A DNA stretch of 64,000 nt, from contig MNCI01033568.1 in the NCBI GenBank assembly GCA_015680685.1, positions 81,668 through 145,667 of the forward strand, given 5' to 3'. A program made the translations under genes and the position numbers. The stretch is from Gnetum montanum. Its lineage: Eukaryota > Streptophyta > Gnetopsida > Gnetales > Gnetaceae. The notes below the pieces were generated by a model, which was not told where the DNA came from, did no database searches, and was given only the letters and a program-made list of their open reading frames with translations. Shown piece by piece: positions 36,301-49,826 of the stretch (position 1 is its first letter; every line of letters begins with the position of its first letter).

Positions 36301-38090
36301 TCATCCAAATATTAAGGATAAACCTTTAAGTCCCCCTTCAAAGATGCAAGGTGGCACCACCACTTTCAATGCCATCTCATCCCAATTATTCCATGATTTG
36401 ATCATTGATGAAGCTAGATTGAATGAAGTGTTGTAAAGTCACCTAGAAGCCTAATAATATGCTTTGGTTTTCTTTCCTACTTACGCATATGTAGCATAGG
36501 TTCCCAAATTTAACATTACAAGAAACATCTCTTTAGTTCCTCCTATTAAAATAAATAATCAAATCCACACATTTTTCTTTAGATGAGAAATGAACATAGG
36601 GATATCCTATCATCAATCTTTTTACTATTCATTTAGTACTTGATTGAACATAGCATTTAATCCTACTAGATTTTTCTTTAAGAGAAACTTCTAAGTCTTC
36701 AAAGGTACTAGAGCTAGGGTAGTGTAGTGATTGATGGTCATAGACTTACACTTGTTTGGTTTTCTCAAGTAACCCAACAAGTTGATCATAGACAAATCAT
36801 ATAGCCTAGATGGAAAAATATCAATTTAAGAAACATAGACACAACTCATATTCTTAGTAACTATGAGTAATAGAAATAAGTTTTAGTCTATGATGATAAT
36901 GCTACCAATTTATGTGGGCCAAAAGTATAAGAAAGCATTTGTTGTTCATATCATCTCATCCTTTCTATATTTTTATGAAACTTTTTATTTTTGAAATTTT
37001 TTGAAAAGAGGATATGATAATTACTTTTAGAAAAATCAATCCCTTAGGGATGTTGAAAGTGTTGGATTTCCACCTAAAGTCCTTAACATATACTTGATGA
37101 ATTAGACACCTCACTTGTGAGCTCAATGTGGCAAGCATAGGTTCATGAAAGTTAGGCAAAGAAAGCATAAACACACAATCTAACCCCATTGATCAAGACT
37201 TATTCGAATTGTTACAGGATCCATCAATGACACACCCTTTCTTAAAACATTGCCAAGAACTCGTCCAAGTTTATAAAGTGCACATCTTAAAATTCTAGAT
37301 TCATTAGATCCTCCATGGATCTAGTAGTAGTAGCTTCCCAACTAGCATGGAATGTAGCTTCTTACTAAATATATGCATCACTCACTAATAATGGTACAAG
37401 AAAAGAGGATTGATGAATTTACATTATGTGTGCATTTCATTAACCAAAGTCTGACATTGGACCTATTCAACACTCTTACATCATCACATTTGTAAGCTCA
37501 CCCATCCACCATTTGGCTCATAGGAAAAGCATTCATAAAGCACATTAATTGATTTCTTATAAATACAAAAAACACACTAAAAAGAATATGAAAATAAAAA
37601 TTGATTAATCATTAATATCATAAAAGGGAAAAAAAATCACATCTAAAAATAACAAGTCAAAATTGATAGATCTATATGCTTAAAGACATGCATATAGAAT
37701 CATACCAAATCAATAGAATAAGCAAATTAGAGAATGATATATCATTAGCTTCAAAAAATATGCATAAAAGTTCCACACAAATAAGGAAACTATATTCTTT
37801 CACTAAAGCCATTACGTGGAGACCTCTTCCTCCATAATTGAGTTCAAGGCTAATACTTGAAAATATCCTTTTTAATCAACATTACCCAATGGATGAGGAG
37901 GTGATTGGGTTTCTTTGTATCATTCTAAGTGTTCATCTTGTTCATTGAATTTTAAAGGTGAATTTTTCTTCTTTTCACTTATGAATGTTTTACCTTTGCC
38001 TTTATCTAAAGGAGTAAAATTTTATTTACTTGATCTTTAGAAATATAACCTTCTTGGTCCTGTTTCCTTGAAGATGATGGTGAATACAAA
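36301..38090. other. No gene seen
   Basis: AT-rich sequence without a recognised domain. Short frames at 36965-37189 and 38006-38246 have no family resemblance. It may be the rest of the Gy2 LTR plus the interior of another element whose LTR starts at 38091. Confidence 0.4.
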
Positions 38091-38990
38091 TGATGAGTGA
38101 TAGAGCAATCCCAACACTCTACCATACAAGTCACAAGTACCAGCACATGACCAGATTGTAATCCATGGATAAAAAATGTAATTATGCTCGTAATTGATCC
38201 TAAGTTCAAAATCGTTGTCTTTCCACTTTGAGTTAGTAAAGTTCAACTGTATGATGTAACTCTTAGTGAGGCATATGATTAGTTGATGACATGATGCTTT
38301 GATTACTCCTAGTTAAAAACATAATGAAAGTTGAGAATAACAATCTAAATCTAAGTAATGATGGTAATGTAAATCTACTCTAGCCTAAAGTGATGAACAT
38401 ATGGTCTTAGCTTACTTTACATGCCTTGGGATTATGTAAATGTTAATGGGATTACAAAGTGAGTTTACTACTAAGAAAATCAAGTGAAATCACTACTAGG
38501 TTACCAAACGATTACACTTAAATGCTCAAAACCAATCGTACTCATTTCACTTTACTAATGAACATGTAAAGTACTAGAAAACATAAACAATTAACTAGGA
38601 AAGAAAGAAAATTAAAATAAGTAAAAAATTAAAAATAAGTGGATTTTACAATGATAGGAAGCAATCTTGATCATTATTTTTAACCATGAACTATATCCAA
38701 ATATACTTCATTTGAATAGAGATTCCAAACAATTGCTTAATATCACACTATAGGCATTCACTCTATAGCTAAAACTATGGAAACAAACTACAAGAGTTTC
38801 ACTAAGACTAGAATGAAAAAGTTCTTGATTGTGTGCCCATGTGCTAGTATTTATAGAACTATGCACATCTTGAGATATTGCATCCATGATAATGTAGGAT
38901 GGACTATGACATCATAGCTGTGATATCACATCTTCCAAAAATTTGATTTTATTAAAGGAGATGAACATGAATCCTTACTAATACTTGTAT
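38091..38990 (-). repeat. Another Athila-type LTR (minus orientation), element otherwise not identified
   Basis: Compared with the reverse complement of the Gy3 LTR, the blocks occur in the same order: 'tgatgag' at the edge; 'gtgaggcatatgatt' (38262) then 'gattactcctag'; 'aggttaccaaa.gattacac' then 'ttaaatgctc' (38498); and a TATA box on the minus strand (TATAAATA, 38848-38855). The distance from TATA to LTR edge (about 760) matches Gy3 (about 750). A possible degenerate PBS on the minus strand lies just below 38091 ('...TTCAAGGA'). The outer edge at 38990 is estimated. Confidence 0.6.
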
Positions 38991-39399
38991 TTTTCTTTTT
39001 TTTTGCTTAAAAATAATTTTTTCTATGAGGTGATGAATTTCTTACCATAGGAAGAATAAGATTATTATGGTACTTTTCAATAGTATATGATGATGGAAAA
39101 TAACAGTAGTACATTACATTTGGAAACTAGACTTGTCCCTACTATGGCCAGTTTAAAATTTACTTCTGTAATGATATAGAGATTCATGATGGGCATTGCT
39201 CGACCTACAACTCCTAAGATAGTTGCATTGAATATGGTCAATATTGATGGAACATTGTATGTTGTATTTGGTTCATAGCTTGCTGAGTTTCATGGTAGAA
39301 AAGAGAATGACATCAAAGAGATTGTTGTCATGTAGAGGGAACAATCCAAGGTTTCAAGATATAAGTATTAGATTTCATTAATTATTGAAGTTATTATGA

Positions 39400-41189
39400 T
39401 TAAAAAAATGGATCATGAGGATAAGAAATTTTATCATGGTAAGGCCTCTTACTCTTTTTTTCACTTTGGCCACTTTTCTTGTGTTGTAATTACCTTCATA
39501 GATACTTTAATAACTTTTTTTCCAAATCCTTGAGACATGATGCATCTTTTGATTTAATATGTTTCAAATCTTATAAAAAATATTAGAAGGTCTTCTGAGA
39601 TGATACTTTTATTGAAGATGGCTTCATTGAGGATTCATACTCTTAGCCAAGATCGCCCTTGTCATTACTTGATTTTCCATTGTTGATGATATCATTGAGT
39701 AGTTTTAAGCTATGAGTAATCTTGTTGAATAAATAAAATTTGACTTGAGTAGCCTTACCTTTCATATCCTTCTTTAGTAGCAACACTTTCTGTATTAGCT
39801 TTAAATTTTCGTGTTCAATTGATTCAAGCCTCATCTTATAACTCTTGATTTATTGCTCTCTTTCTTTTAAAAAATTGTTTAATTTTTTGTTAAATTTCAC
39901 CACCATCTTCAATTACTTCATTAGCCCTTATATATTAATGTACTAAACTTCTTCATATTTAGTTTTAGCTATATCTAATGGGTTGATCCATCTTCATCTT
40001 TGCTTAAGCCTATAGACTAAGAACTGCTAGGAGTTTCTTGCTCATTTGGGTTAATATACATAAGGCTTTGAAAATCATCATTTGAATCATAATCTTCAAT
40101 CATGGTTGGAAATGAAATAAGTCTTATGTAACAATATTAAAACCATTAGTCATTATATTGGCATAAGAAAATGCAGCAAAATAATTTTCTTCAACATCCT
40201 CAATTTTTATACTATTTTCTAAATGCTCTAAGAGTTTTATATTTTAGTTAATTAAGCTTTTAATTTATAAAACCTATATCAAGTACTCTTTGGCCTAGAC
40301 TTGGTGATTTGATTTTTTTTTTATTTTCATCATATTTCTTCTTCTTTGGACATTTTGCAATCATATGACCTATTTCACCACAATAATAATAAGAAATATT
40401 TTGTTAGCTTCTTACCAACCTTTATCTTTTTGAGCCTTCTAATAATTTTGACAAGATTAGAAATTTCCTTATTAGAATTAGAATTTGACGTTGATGGTTT
40501 CTCCTTATATTCATTCTTTTCATCTTAATCTTTGAAATTAATTTGTTCCTTTTTTCTAGAAATATTAGTTCATCCTTCCTTGATTTCAAAGGCTAAAAGA
40601 ATATTGTAGAACTTACCTACTATCAATCTAGAAAGATATTTTACCACTTCTATGGATGAGACCTTTGCTTTAAATATACTCAATAAAACAAAAAAAAATT
40701 TCTAGGAGATTATATCTTCAAATTATGCTTTTCCAAGCATTATCACCTCACTAACAATTTCATCTACTTAGCTGAAGAAATTACGAATATTTTCATTATC
40801 TTTCATCCTTAGAACATTAAAACATGCTCTTATGTCAATAGCTTAGGCTTCTTCACTTTATAACCTCCTTCATAAATAGATTGAAGATGCTTCCACATTT
40901 CTTTGGCTGATTAAAGATGCATAGTCTTCATACAAAGTACTCTATCCAAGCCATAGATCAATGCATTTATAGCTTGCACATCATACATAAAATTGTTGGT
41001 TCCTCTACTAACTATCTTCTAGACATCATCACCATGGACTAGAAGATATGTCTTAATCTTAAACTCCCATAGAGGATAATTTAATCCATCAAAATATGGA
41101 GCTCTATTAGATTATAAGCCTTGATTCTACACCATATTCAAGAAAAAAAGGGATGCAGCACAGACTATTAGGTTAGAAGTGTTGATCAT
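39400..41189 (-). pseudogene. Cop2: Ty1/copia gag remnant with zinc knuckle and coiled coil
   Basis: From just after the PBS the minus strand reads 'APYFDGLNYPLWEFKIKTYL' near 41090, the plant copia gag start ('P.F.G.NY..W...M...L'), then 'AKEMWKHLQSIYEG' (UBN2-like core, about 40880). Near 40400-40330 'YYYCGEIGHMIAKCPKKKK' is a CCHC knuckle whose first Cys has become Tyr. Below it, 39834-39643 is a helical coiled coil ('LESIEHENLKLIQKVLLLKK'), as in long Tork- or SIRE-type gag proteins. Many stops are present. No pol follows; similarity ends near 39400. Confidence 0.8.
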
Positions 41190-41201
41190 GCTTTGATACC
41201 A
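41190..41201 (-). promoter_or_regulatory. Cop2 primer-binding site (tRNA-iMet type)
   Basis: The minus strand reads TGGTATCAAAGC, one base away from the plant copia PBS TGGTATCAGAGC. It separates the gag start from the LTR on its right. Confidence 0.8.
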
Positions 41202-41202
41202 A

Positions 41203-43440
41203 ATGTTGTTTCCTAGACATAGCTAAAAGGATTGAAAGGGAAGGTGAATTAAAGACTTTTAAAAATTAGAGTTAATTGGAGACTTGTAGAAATTTCCAAA
41301 GTGAAAAATTGACCTAGAAAATAAAGCAACTATGTTGTGAAAAAAACATACATAAAGCTTTTAATTTCGTTTAGCTACTAGAATGGCCAACCTACATCCA
41401 TCATAAAACTCTTCCAAGATTGTAGCAGCAAAATAATTTTATTAATAGAAACAATTATAGGGCTTCTTTCACAATCCTAGATTAAGAAAACTACTAAGCT
41501 CAAAGAGACATAGAAAATCACCTTCATAACACACACAAAAGGAAAAATACTCTACCTCATCTTAACATACAGACTCAAGAGTTATAAAGCTCTTTCAGAG
41601 AAAGAGAATAGAGATTTTAAAGAGAAGAGAAAGAGAGAGAGAATAAGAACTAAGAATAATAATAGAAAAATAAAGAAATATTAATTCAAACATAAGGGCC
41701 AAAACTTGAATTACAGAGTTGAGTTAGAGAGCTTCAATTTACATGCATCATTCTTTATAGCAATTTTCAAGGTCATTCTATAAGTTGTTGCTAATATGCT
41801 AGAGAAGCATAAGAAGAAATAAGATGTAATCATTATCAACCCACTAGGAAGAGTAGTTGAAGAATAAATTATATCTATTATATCTTATACTCCATTACTA
41901 CTTTTGGTATTAACTTGAGGTGAGAATTGAAAGCTTAGTAGAGGAGGAAGAAATTTGTCATTTCATTCTTAGTGGTAATAGTTCCTTACCCTCTTATAGA
42001 AATAATAAGCTTTTCTTGTATTAGAGATAATTTCTCTTTAAGCTTCAACTAACAATCCTATCGTTATTAACGAATTTTAACTTACTTCTATAATAGTACA
42101 AACTCTAAATTTTTCATATAATAGCACTTTTTAATCTAAGCTTTATTATAAATAAAGCTTTTTATCTTATAGCTCATTGTCTTCTCTTCTTTTTACAACT
42201 TCAACTAAATAGCTTAGCCAAAAATTATAATACTTTTCCTTTTTCTCTTTTAAAGCTTATAACACTCTTTTATTTTTGCTGATGTGGTATATTTTTTCTT
42301 AGTGTAGCTTGTATAAAACCAAAATATGGTTCTAAATGGTTTTATTTCTGAGATATTTATTAAACCTAATTTATATTCTTTGTGATGAGCTTTTCTTTCA
42401 CTTAGGTTAATGTGGTAGTGAGCTCTTTAAAGAAAATAGTTCTAAAGCTTTTTGATTCTCATAGCTTTCTTATTTTTTAAAAGAATACGCTTTGTTGTGC
42501 ATGTTGAAAAAATAAAAGCATTGACATGGTAGAACCATTTTGGCTAAGCTTTGTAGAATCAAGATTGGTTTTAAAGTTTGGTCCTATAAGTTGATCTAGT
42601 AAGGTAATTAGTAGAATTAAAAAATATTTTTAAAGCTAAAACTAGAAGGTGAGTTGAATGAAAAATTCAAAAGCACAAGTGTTAAAAAATGAGCTAAGCT
42701 TAGTCCCACTATATCCTTTGTGCACTAAGAAGAGGTTGATCTGGTAAAGCGATTTATCATAAGCTCTTGTAGAACTAGGAAATGATTTTAGAGCCAATTC
42801 TAAATAAGCACTCATTTCAAAAGATGAGGTGGTAGAGCTTATTGGAGAAGCCTTTCATATGATTCTATAAGCTAATTCTAAAGCATAATGCTACCTTGGA
42901 TCAAAAACTATTTGAGTGCACATGCTTTGAAGATAGGATAAGCTTAAGTGTGATGGTGACATGGTAGAACCAAATGCAAGTGCCTTTGTAGAACTAAAAA
43001 ATGAATCTAAAGTTAAAAATAGAAGTTGAGTTGGATTAAAAAATTTGGATGCACATGATGCTAAGTTGGTAGAATCATTTTGCATGATCTATGTACAACT
43101 AAAAATTGGTTCTAATGAATGATGCTAATATTGGAAGCTTACATGGCATAGAAAAATCATTAAAATCAAAAACTCTTATAGAACTAAAAATTGGTTCCAC
43201 TAGCTAGTTCTATGTGCTAATGTGGCATGAATAACTTATGCAAATAGAAGCTTTCCTATGCAAGAAAAGATGAAAGCTTGAACTTGCCTAGAAAAAAGCT
43301 CTACTACAAAGCCAAACCTACAACCAAGCTCAAAATACCTAATGAAGATATCTCTTCTAAGTTAGAGAAAGGTTACATTTTCAAAACGTTAGACCTTACT
43401 GCATTGTAATTATTTTTTTCTTTATTTTGTGAATATGTCT
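41203..43440 (-). repeat. 5' LTR of Cop2, with internal diverged repeats
   Basis: The LTR edge 'tgttg' lies immediately beyond the PBS. From about 42500 to 43260 a motif 'gtagaactaaaaaatg.ttcta' recurs at roughly 100-200-bp spacing (near 42560, 42640, 42775, 42995, 43100 and 43180), with 'ggtagaacca' and 'gttgagttggat' companions. This would place an imperfect repeat array in the U3 part. The outer end is not determined, and the right-hand LTR was not found. Confidence 0.55.
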
Positions 43441-45430
43441 TCACCATATCCATTTCTTTTTCTTTTATAAGTTTAAAAATACTTAAATACTATGTCATCA
43501 CATAAACGTTGTAGTAGCCATTTTCAACTATATTAAAAAGGAAAAAATTTCAAAACTATCATTTTCCACCTTTTTCTTTATCATTTAATTTTTCACACAA
43601 GCACTGTGAGATGCATTTTTGGTAAAGCTTGATAAAGCTAATATAGCAATGGTGAGGCATGGGAAACCAATTGATGATACTAATATAGCTCTTGTCATCA
43701 ACTGTGCTCTTGCCACTAGATGCATTGTGAATTACATGTTTAGTTTGGTTTTCTGAAATTAGAATTGAAATTGAAATTTTATTACGTTGGTAGATCCTCA
43801 ACTTTTAGATCTATTGTATAGGAAAAATATTCCTGCAATAAATTTTTGAAACATAATTAATAAAATTAGTATGTATTATTGCTAATATTTGGAATAAGTT
43901 GTACTATTGAATTTATGTGTAATGTTACTTTTGTTAAAAATGTGATGATCACCTTCATTGTTACTTGTACTACATATTCTACCTATTTATTTTTCATGAG
44001 GACTTTTAAGTCACATATATATAATATATATATTTCAAAATTCAAATCATAAGCATCCACTTGTGTTTTGCTAATTTATCATTACATGCATTAATTGAGG
44101 TTTATTTTAGGTTTTAAAAAATTAATATCCCACGGCATATTTGTAAGATATTGGGTTATAAAAATAATAATAGATGTAATAATGTTATACAATCATATAA
44201 ATAAAGGGCTCTTTAAGCTACCAATGTTAGTTATAGGAAATTGTATAAAAAGATGTTCAACTTACACAGATATTAGACACATCTATTGTACTCAAGAAAT
44301 ATTACATAAGCTCATTTATATACTAGGTCCTTTAGGTTTAGACAAATGTAATAAAATATTGGTATCAGTATTGATAAATAAGTATCCAAAAATTACATGT
44401 CTATAAGTTCTGTAAAATAGGTACCATTTTATTTTATATTTCACCTAAATTGTGATTTCATCCAAATTTTTGCAAAGGAAGCATCTTCTCATCTTCAACT
44501 CATATCTATGCTTATTTATTATTTTTGCTATTTTTAAGAAAAGTCCTATGTATCTTTTCAAATAACCAAAAATAATGATATAAACCTATTTATTCATCAA
44601 ATTTATTATAAAATTTAATTTTAATATTTTCACTAGTAGGAATTTACTTGGAAACTACCATTAGAGTCTTATTCATCATAATTATTTTATTGTTTCTAAA
44701 AACTTTTGAAATTGTTTGGTGAATTCATTCCTTGTAGAATCTTAATTCTTATGATTTCATGCTTCAATGATTTTGAATGTTTTGAAGTATAAATTTTATC
44801 AAGGAAGAGATGTATTGAAGCTTGAAAAAAATTAATTACAAATATTGTTAAACTTTTACTAATCTCAAGTTAAAACAAGTGAATATTTTATGAGAATTGA
44901 TAATTCAAAATATTCAATTAATTGAAACAGTAATCTGTAAGTCACAATTCTTGGGATAATGTATATGAAAAATAATTATTTGGATCTTTTGGTTATAACA
45001 AGTTGTTGCTCTCTTATTACATGTACTTCTTCTTCTACTTCTACTTCTTCACATTTTCTACACCTTACAAGTTGGAAATGAAATAAATGTGAAGTTGAAC
45101 TTGATAAAGAGTTGCAACCCATTTATAAAATGACATAATTTAACATAACTTGGTTCAAAAATTTGTAATAATATGAGTCTTTATGAATTACACTACATAA
45201 ACCAACACCACTTTTGAATCAACTCAACTTTCTTAAAAATTCATTATTTAGATTTAGCACTAATGAATATTACAAAGTGAAGCCTTTACTTAATTTAGTT
45301 CATATGAATTAAGATAATGTATGAATTACTCTCTAAAATTCCTCAATTCATACTATGTATATTATCATAGTACTTTTACTTCATGAAGCACTATGAAGTA
45401 TATCAGTTAAGATAGGACTACTAGAGGATG
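43441..45430. other. No gene supported; probable 3' region of Cop1
   Basis: AT-rich sequence. The open frame at 44095-44406 (plus) has no family resemblance and no supporting context. The position, below the Cop1 RNase H in minus orientation, suggests the 3' untranslated part or LTR of that element, but no LTR partner was recognised near 60-62 kb. Confidence 0.35.
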
Positions 45431-45439
45431 TCTTCTCTA

Positions 45440-45975
45440 ATATTCATATCATACTCTTTCATAATTGTATGCTTTACTTCTTCTCACCTGATTCTATGCT
45501 AAAGTGATATCATGAAGAGATATTCTTAGAATACTTCAACCTATTATTTAGCTAAAGCCTTTGTAAAACCATTTGTTTTCTAGGGATTTAATTGAAATAT
45601 ATTAGATATCCATAAACTTCTCTAAATACTTTGTCTGATAAAATGCATACTTATCTCAATGTGCTTACTTTTATCATAATAGATTGAAATTTGTACTAGC
45701 TTAATTACTGCTTGGTTCTCATTGTGGATCATAATCTATTTAGACACATTGATGTTGATTTTCTTTAGAAGTTATTTTGTCCATATCACATCCTAGATTA
45801 TCTCTTGTAGAGCTTGATATTCTACCTCAATAAAGGATAATGAGATTAATATTTGTTTACTACTTTTCCAACTAACATGTTTATTATAAATTTACATCAA
45901 AAATCCTATCCTTGAGCTCCTATCACTGGTATCACCTCCTCACTCTATGTCTACATAAACTTGTTAGAGCTGGAT
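45440..45975 (-). pseudogene. Cop1 RNase H remnant
   Basis: The minus strand reads 'GGDTSDRSSRIGFL', then 'VSWKSSKQILISLSFIEVEY' then 'QALQEII', and further on 'YYDKSKHIEISMHFIR'. These match the copia RNase H series D-(W/x)-A-G-D...DR.ST.GY, 'ISW.SKKQ..VALSS.EAEY.A', and 'R.KHIE...HF.R'. Stops and shifts occur after 'YYDKSKHIE'. The region before 'GGDTSD' (the RT-RNase H connection) is missing at the junction with the 45978-48264 insertion. Confidence 0.82.
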
Positions 45976-45977
45976 AG

Positions 45978-48264
45978 TGAAAGTTGGATTTCATCAATAC
46001 ACTTGATACATTGAAACAAGCTTGAAATATTAAAATTGATTCAAATACATAGATGAAATGAAATAATATTATTGAAATATATGAAACTTGGAAATGCTAT
46101 GCTTGCTAAAATATTGAAATGAACTAAAACAGAAAAAACTTAAAAATCATGCTCTCTCCAAAAATAGCATAAAATATTCAAGTGTAGTAAGCAATAACAT
46201 TAATAAACTTTGAGACAGATACAAGAACAACAGATGAGGCAAAACACAAAAATTACCTCCTGAAGAGATGCTACCAAAGCACTCTTTGCTCAACTCCATA
46301 AGATGGATGATTTTCTCATCTTACATGTTTGAGTAAACCCTACTAAACCACTCTTTGTTCAACTCCACAATGAAGGATTTCCTTAAATTATCTCAAATGA
46401 TTAAGTTTGGTACTACGATACCAAATACTTGCACATATTTGGAGAAAAAAATAACAAAACAAAGGCTTAGAGGTGGAGGTGCTCAAGAGCATCCTCCACC
46501 TCTTGAGAAAAGCACTCTTCACTTTTTTATAACTCAAAATGATTTCTTGATTCTCTTTCTTCTCTTCTCTTAATACACATAATTCATAGCCACACACCTC
46601 CTTATATAGCTCTCTAAGAAAGATTACCATAACCTTGGTTAGGGTTCTTAACCCAAGTTAGGCTTAGGTTAGTTTAAGATTAGGTGGGGTAGGTGATCCA
46701 TGTGATCTCACCTACCACCAATTTAGGCATATGGGTGTGCACATACTTTACAACATAATTTTTAAAAATATAAATTTTAAACATATAGACCTACATGAAC
46801 ACACAAGGTACATTACTTATGGTCTTTAGCACAAGACAAGAAAAGCGTATTAAGATCTTCTATCGACTTTAGATGATTTTCATCTTTGCATCTTAATACT
46901 ACATAGACCATCAAGCACATAAGCATCCTAGATAATTTTTAATAAAAATCTAATAATTTTCAATATGGTACTTTCAAATACCAATTTGTACAACAATGCA
47001 TTCTTAAGGTATCATAAGATTAAAAGAGTCACCTACATATATTAATGATTTGGATTTTCCATCACCATAGTTAATTGATTAATTGTATACTAAATAATCT
47101 ATTGAGCAAGTTCACTATACGATACATAAGTACACTAATGATATATTTAGCAAGTTCACTTCAATAGTAAATCACCTTCAAAAACTAAATCCAAATATTA
47201 TGAAAAGGTAATTAGTTTGCTAAAAGATAAGAAAAATGGCTATTTTTAATTATTCAAAGAGAAAATTATAAAAAGGCTCAATAGCCCACAAAACATTCAA
47301 AACCTCTCAAAACACTCAAATGATGCCACAAATCATGAGGCTCTACAACCATACAATGGTTATTCTCAATATAAGACTTATATGATGGAAAGTCCTTCCC
47401 ATAACTGAGACTAAGATCTAAACTTACAAGACTCAAAAGACATTAGGGCAACACTCACTTTATTAACCAAGAGTTGCAAATATACTCATGCGCTCTTCAC
47501 ATGTGCCCTGTTGACATCTCACTCACATCTCTTTATGACATCTCATGATTTTTTCTGGTGGTACAATCATGAAACAAACCAATATTTATTAGCGAAGGAA
47601 GGTCAAAATACTTGAAAATCTTTGAGCAACTCAACTTAAGGATCTTAAGCTATCTCCATCTTTTTCCATCCTCTCCTAGCTATGTCCTAAATTGGAAGAA
47701 GCAATTTTGAAAATTTTCATATTGGTTTGAATTATCTCTAATCTCCTTCAAACATCTTGCTGAAAAATAGCATTAGCAATTGGAATGTCTCATCCTAGCC
47801 TAAGATATATCCATCACAGCTGAGACATCTCAGCCTCATTTGTGATGTCTTAGCTAAGATGTCTCACCTTCATCAGAGATGTCTCCTTAGAAATTTATTA
47901 TAAGTACCTCAAATTCACTAAAAGTGCCTCAAAAGCTTATCAAAAAACACTTCAAATTTGTTAGAAGCATCTTAAATTTTCCAAAAGTACCTTAAAATAT
48001 TCCAGAAAGCATCTCAAATAATTTGAGACATCTCACACTCAACTGAGACTTCTCAACATTTCTTAAGATGTCTTACACAAGATGACAATCAAACATTCCA
48101 AATGTCTTCTAAAGTTCCCAGATAGATTCTCTAACATCCTAGATCTTAGGTAAGACATTTCATTAACCTCCAATATGTCTCCACAAAGTCCAAAACTTTC
48201 AAAAACATACACGTAAAGCAGAGAACAAGGGAATCAAGAGAGGTGTCCTCACACCAATCTAGCA
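45978..48264 (-). mobile_element. Probable solo LTR or LTR-like insertion between Cop1 RT and RNase H
   Basis: Cop1 coding similarity stops at about 48.29 kb and resumes at 45.97 kb. On the minus strand the intervening DNA starts TGCTAGATTGG and ends AACTTTCA, which is a TG...CA format. A minus-strand TATA (CTATATAAGG, 46600-46609) followed by about 0.6 kb would fit an R-U5 region. No target duplication is apparent and about 85 residues of Cop1 are missing at the junction, so a deletion may have accompanied or followed the insertion. The 47.51-48.08 kb part repeats a GAGACATCTCA-like motif many times. No coding sequence is present. Confidence 0.45.
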
Positions 48265-48289
48265 ATATTATGTTGGATCTATTGGTTCT

Positions 48290-48771
48290 TCTTTTGGTTA
48301 TCTTAAGGCTAGATGTCATGGGAATATGGGACTCTTAGTAATTCAACATATTATATTTTCCTAATTTATTTTACCTGAGAGAGCAAGGTTTCAACTTCTT
48401 TATGATTTATTTCCATTTCTAGATAGTAATGTCCTAAGCCTAAGATGAAGATATCAAATCATAATGATAGCTGATGTTTGAATTACTCCATAGATTTAGA
48501 TTCCATTATAGTTGTGATTATATCATTCAAATAGAAGGCTAGCACCATTTCTAAATATGCATTATCTTTCAATACAAAGATTAATATCCTTTTGTAACTT
48601 AATCAAATCATAGTTGCTTAGGAATTCCTCAATCTTTTGATACCAAACTCTAAGAGCTTTTTTGAACCCATAAATTGTCTTTTGTAACTAGGTTACTAGC
48701 TTTTCATCCTTTAAGAATCTTGTAGGTTTCTTCATGTATATTTCTTCTTACAATTCATCATATAGAAAAAC
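48290..48771 (-). pseudogene. Cop1 reverse transcriptase, C-terminal half
   Basis: Immediately after the nested array the minus strand resumes with 'FLYDEL' then a stop and 'EEIYMKKPTRFLKDEKLV', matching the copia RT 'AFLNG.L.EEIYM.QP.GF...' block. 'VWYQKIEEFL' follows. Near 48450-48300 are 'MEFKHQLSL'-like and 'YYLEMEINHKEVETLLSQ', the 'FDMKDLG...YFLG.E......I.LSQ..Y' region. The YVDD motif is decayed. Confidence 0.83.
48767..48771 (+). repeat. Left target-site duplication of the copia array
   Basis: The bases 'aaaac' immediately precede the first LTR and recur as 'aaaac' at 58268-58272 immediately after the last LTR. Joining the outer flanks with one copy restores a continuous Cop1 RT frame, which independently confirms both edges. 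Confidence 0.88.
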
Positions 48772-49826
48772 TTGTTGATTCTAGCATGTACTTTGAAAAC
48801 TTTTGCTCCACTCATTCTAAATGTCCATGTTGTAGTTTAGAAGTAAGGCAAAGAAATAAATTTAACAATCCCAAATTCAAGGTAATAGAAGGCCATATCT
48901 ACATATGGAAATATAGTAAAACTATATACTAAAAGCTCAAATCTTAAGAGAAGACAAAGATCAAGTGAAGCCAAAATAACTTTTTTGTAAAATAAGAACC
49001 AAAGTCATGTAATTTATATTTAAATTATTATACAACATAAGAAAATATAGGAAATTCTATTATTTTTACCTTTATTAAAATATTGATAGGTTGGTATAAT
49101 TAGAGAAGGATCCCAATATCTCATGTCTCTTGAATTTCCACCCCAATTTATTCTAAAATAGGCATGTCCCATTATACTTTATTATGGCCTCATCATTTGG
49201 CTATAAATATGTGGGCAAATCATGCTTGTAAGTGAAAAAATTGTACAATTTATCCCAGAATGCCATATCCTATCCTATTTACAATTTATCCCATTGTAAG
49301 TTCATCCATCATCAATTCATCATATTCACCCATTATCATTAATCAAAGAAGTTGAACAATCACATTCAGGGCTACTCTTATGTAATAGCTTTCAATCATC
49401 AAATCAACTTAAATTAATTCAAATTTTTGCAAGAAAGTAGATTGTTAAAAGAGCTTTGTATCAAGTATGTACTCACTTCATAACTCTCTTAGATCACAAA
49501 GATATTTATATTGAAAAATAGCCATTTGTGTTCTAGACATTTAAGAGTGTTATTTTAGACCCCTTTTTGGGGCTTGATTTTAATGATAAAATAAAATTCA
49601 ATTAATTTGAAATTTTATAGAATTCCAAATTACAACATGTGATTTTTAACATGCCTAATATTAGCCCAGAAATCATCCAAATCATGAAGATATTGCAACT
49701 ACAAAATCAGAAAAAAGTCATATTTTTTCAATTGGCCCACCAACATCATTCAATATATTGGGCTGCCAAAAATTCGTAAAATAAAAAAATCTTTCAAAAA
49801 TTCTTACATCCATATAAAAAATCTAT
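48772..49826 (+). repeat. CopN LTR-A
   Basis: This 1055-base direct repeat aligns end to end with LTR-B and LTR-C. It starts 'ttgttgattctagc' and ends 'atctat'. A TATA box (TATAAATA) lies at 49202-49209, followed by 'gtgggcaaatcatgcttgtaagtgaa', a block kept in all three copies. Divergence between copies is obvious by eye, so the array is old. Confidence 0.85.

Noticed and set aside
44095-44406. 103-residue plus-strand frame
   Set aside because: Isoleucine- and lysine-rich AT-driven composition without recognisable motifs or neighbours; kept only as a note under the gene-free stretch.
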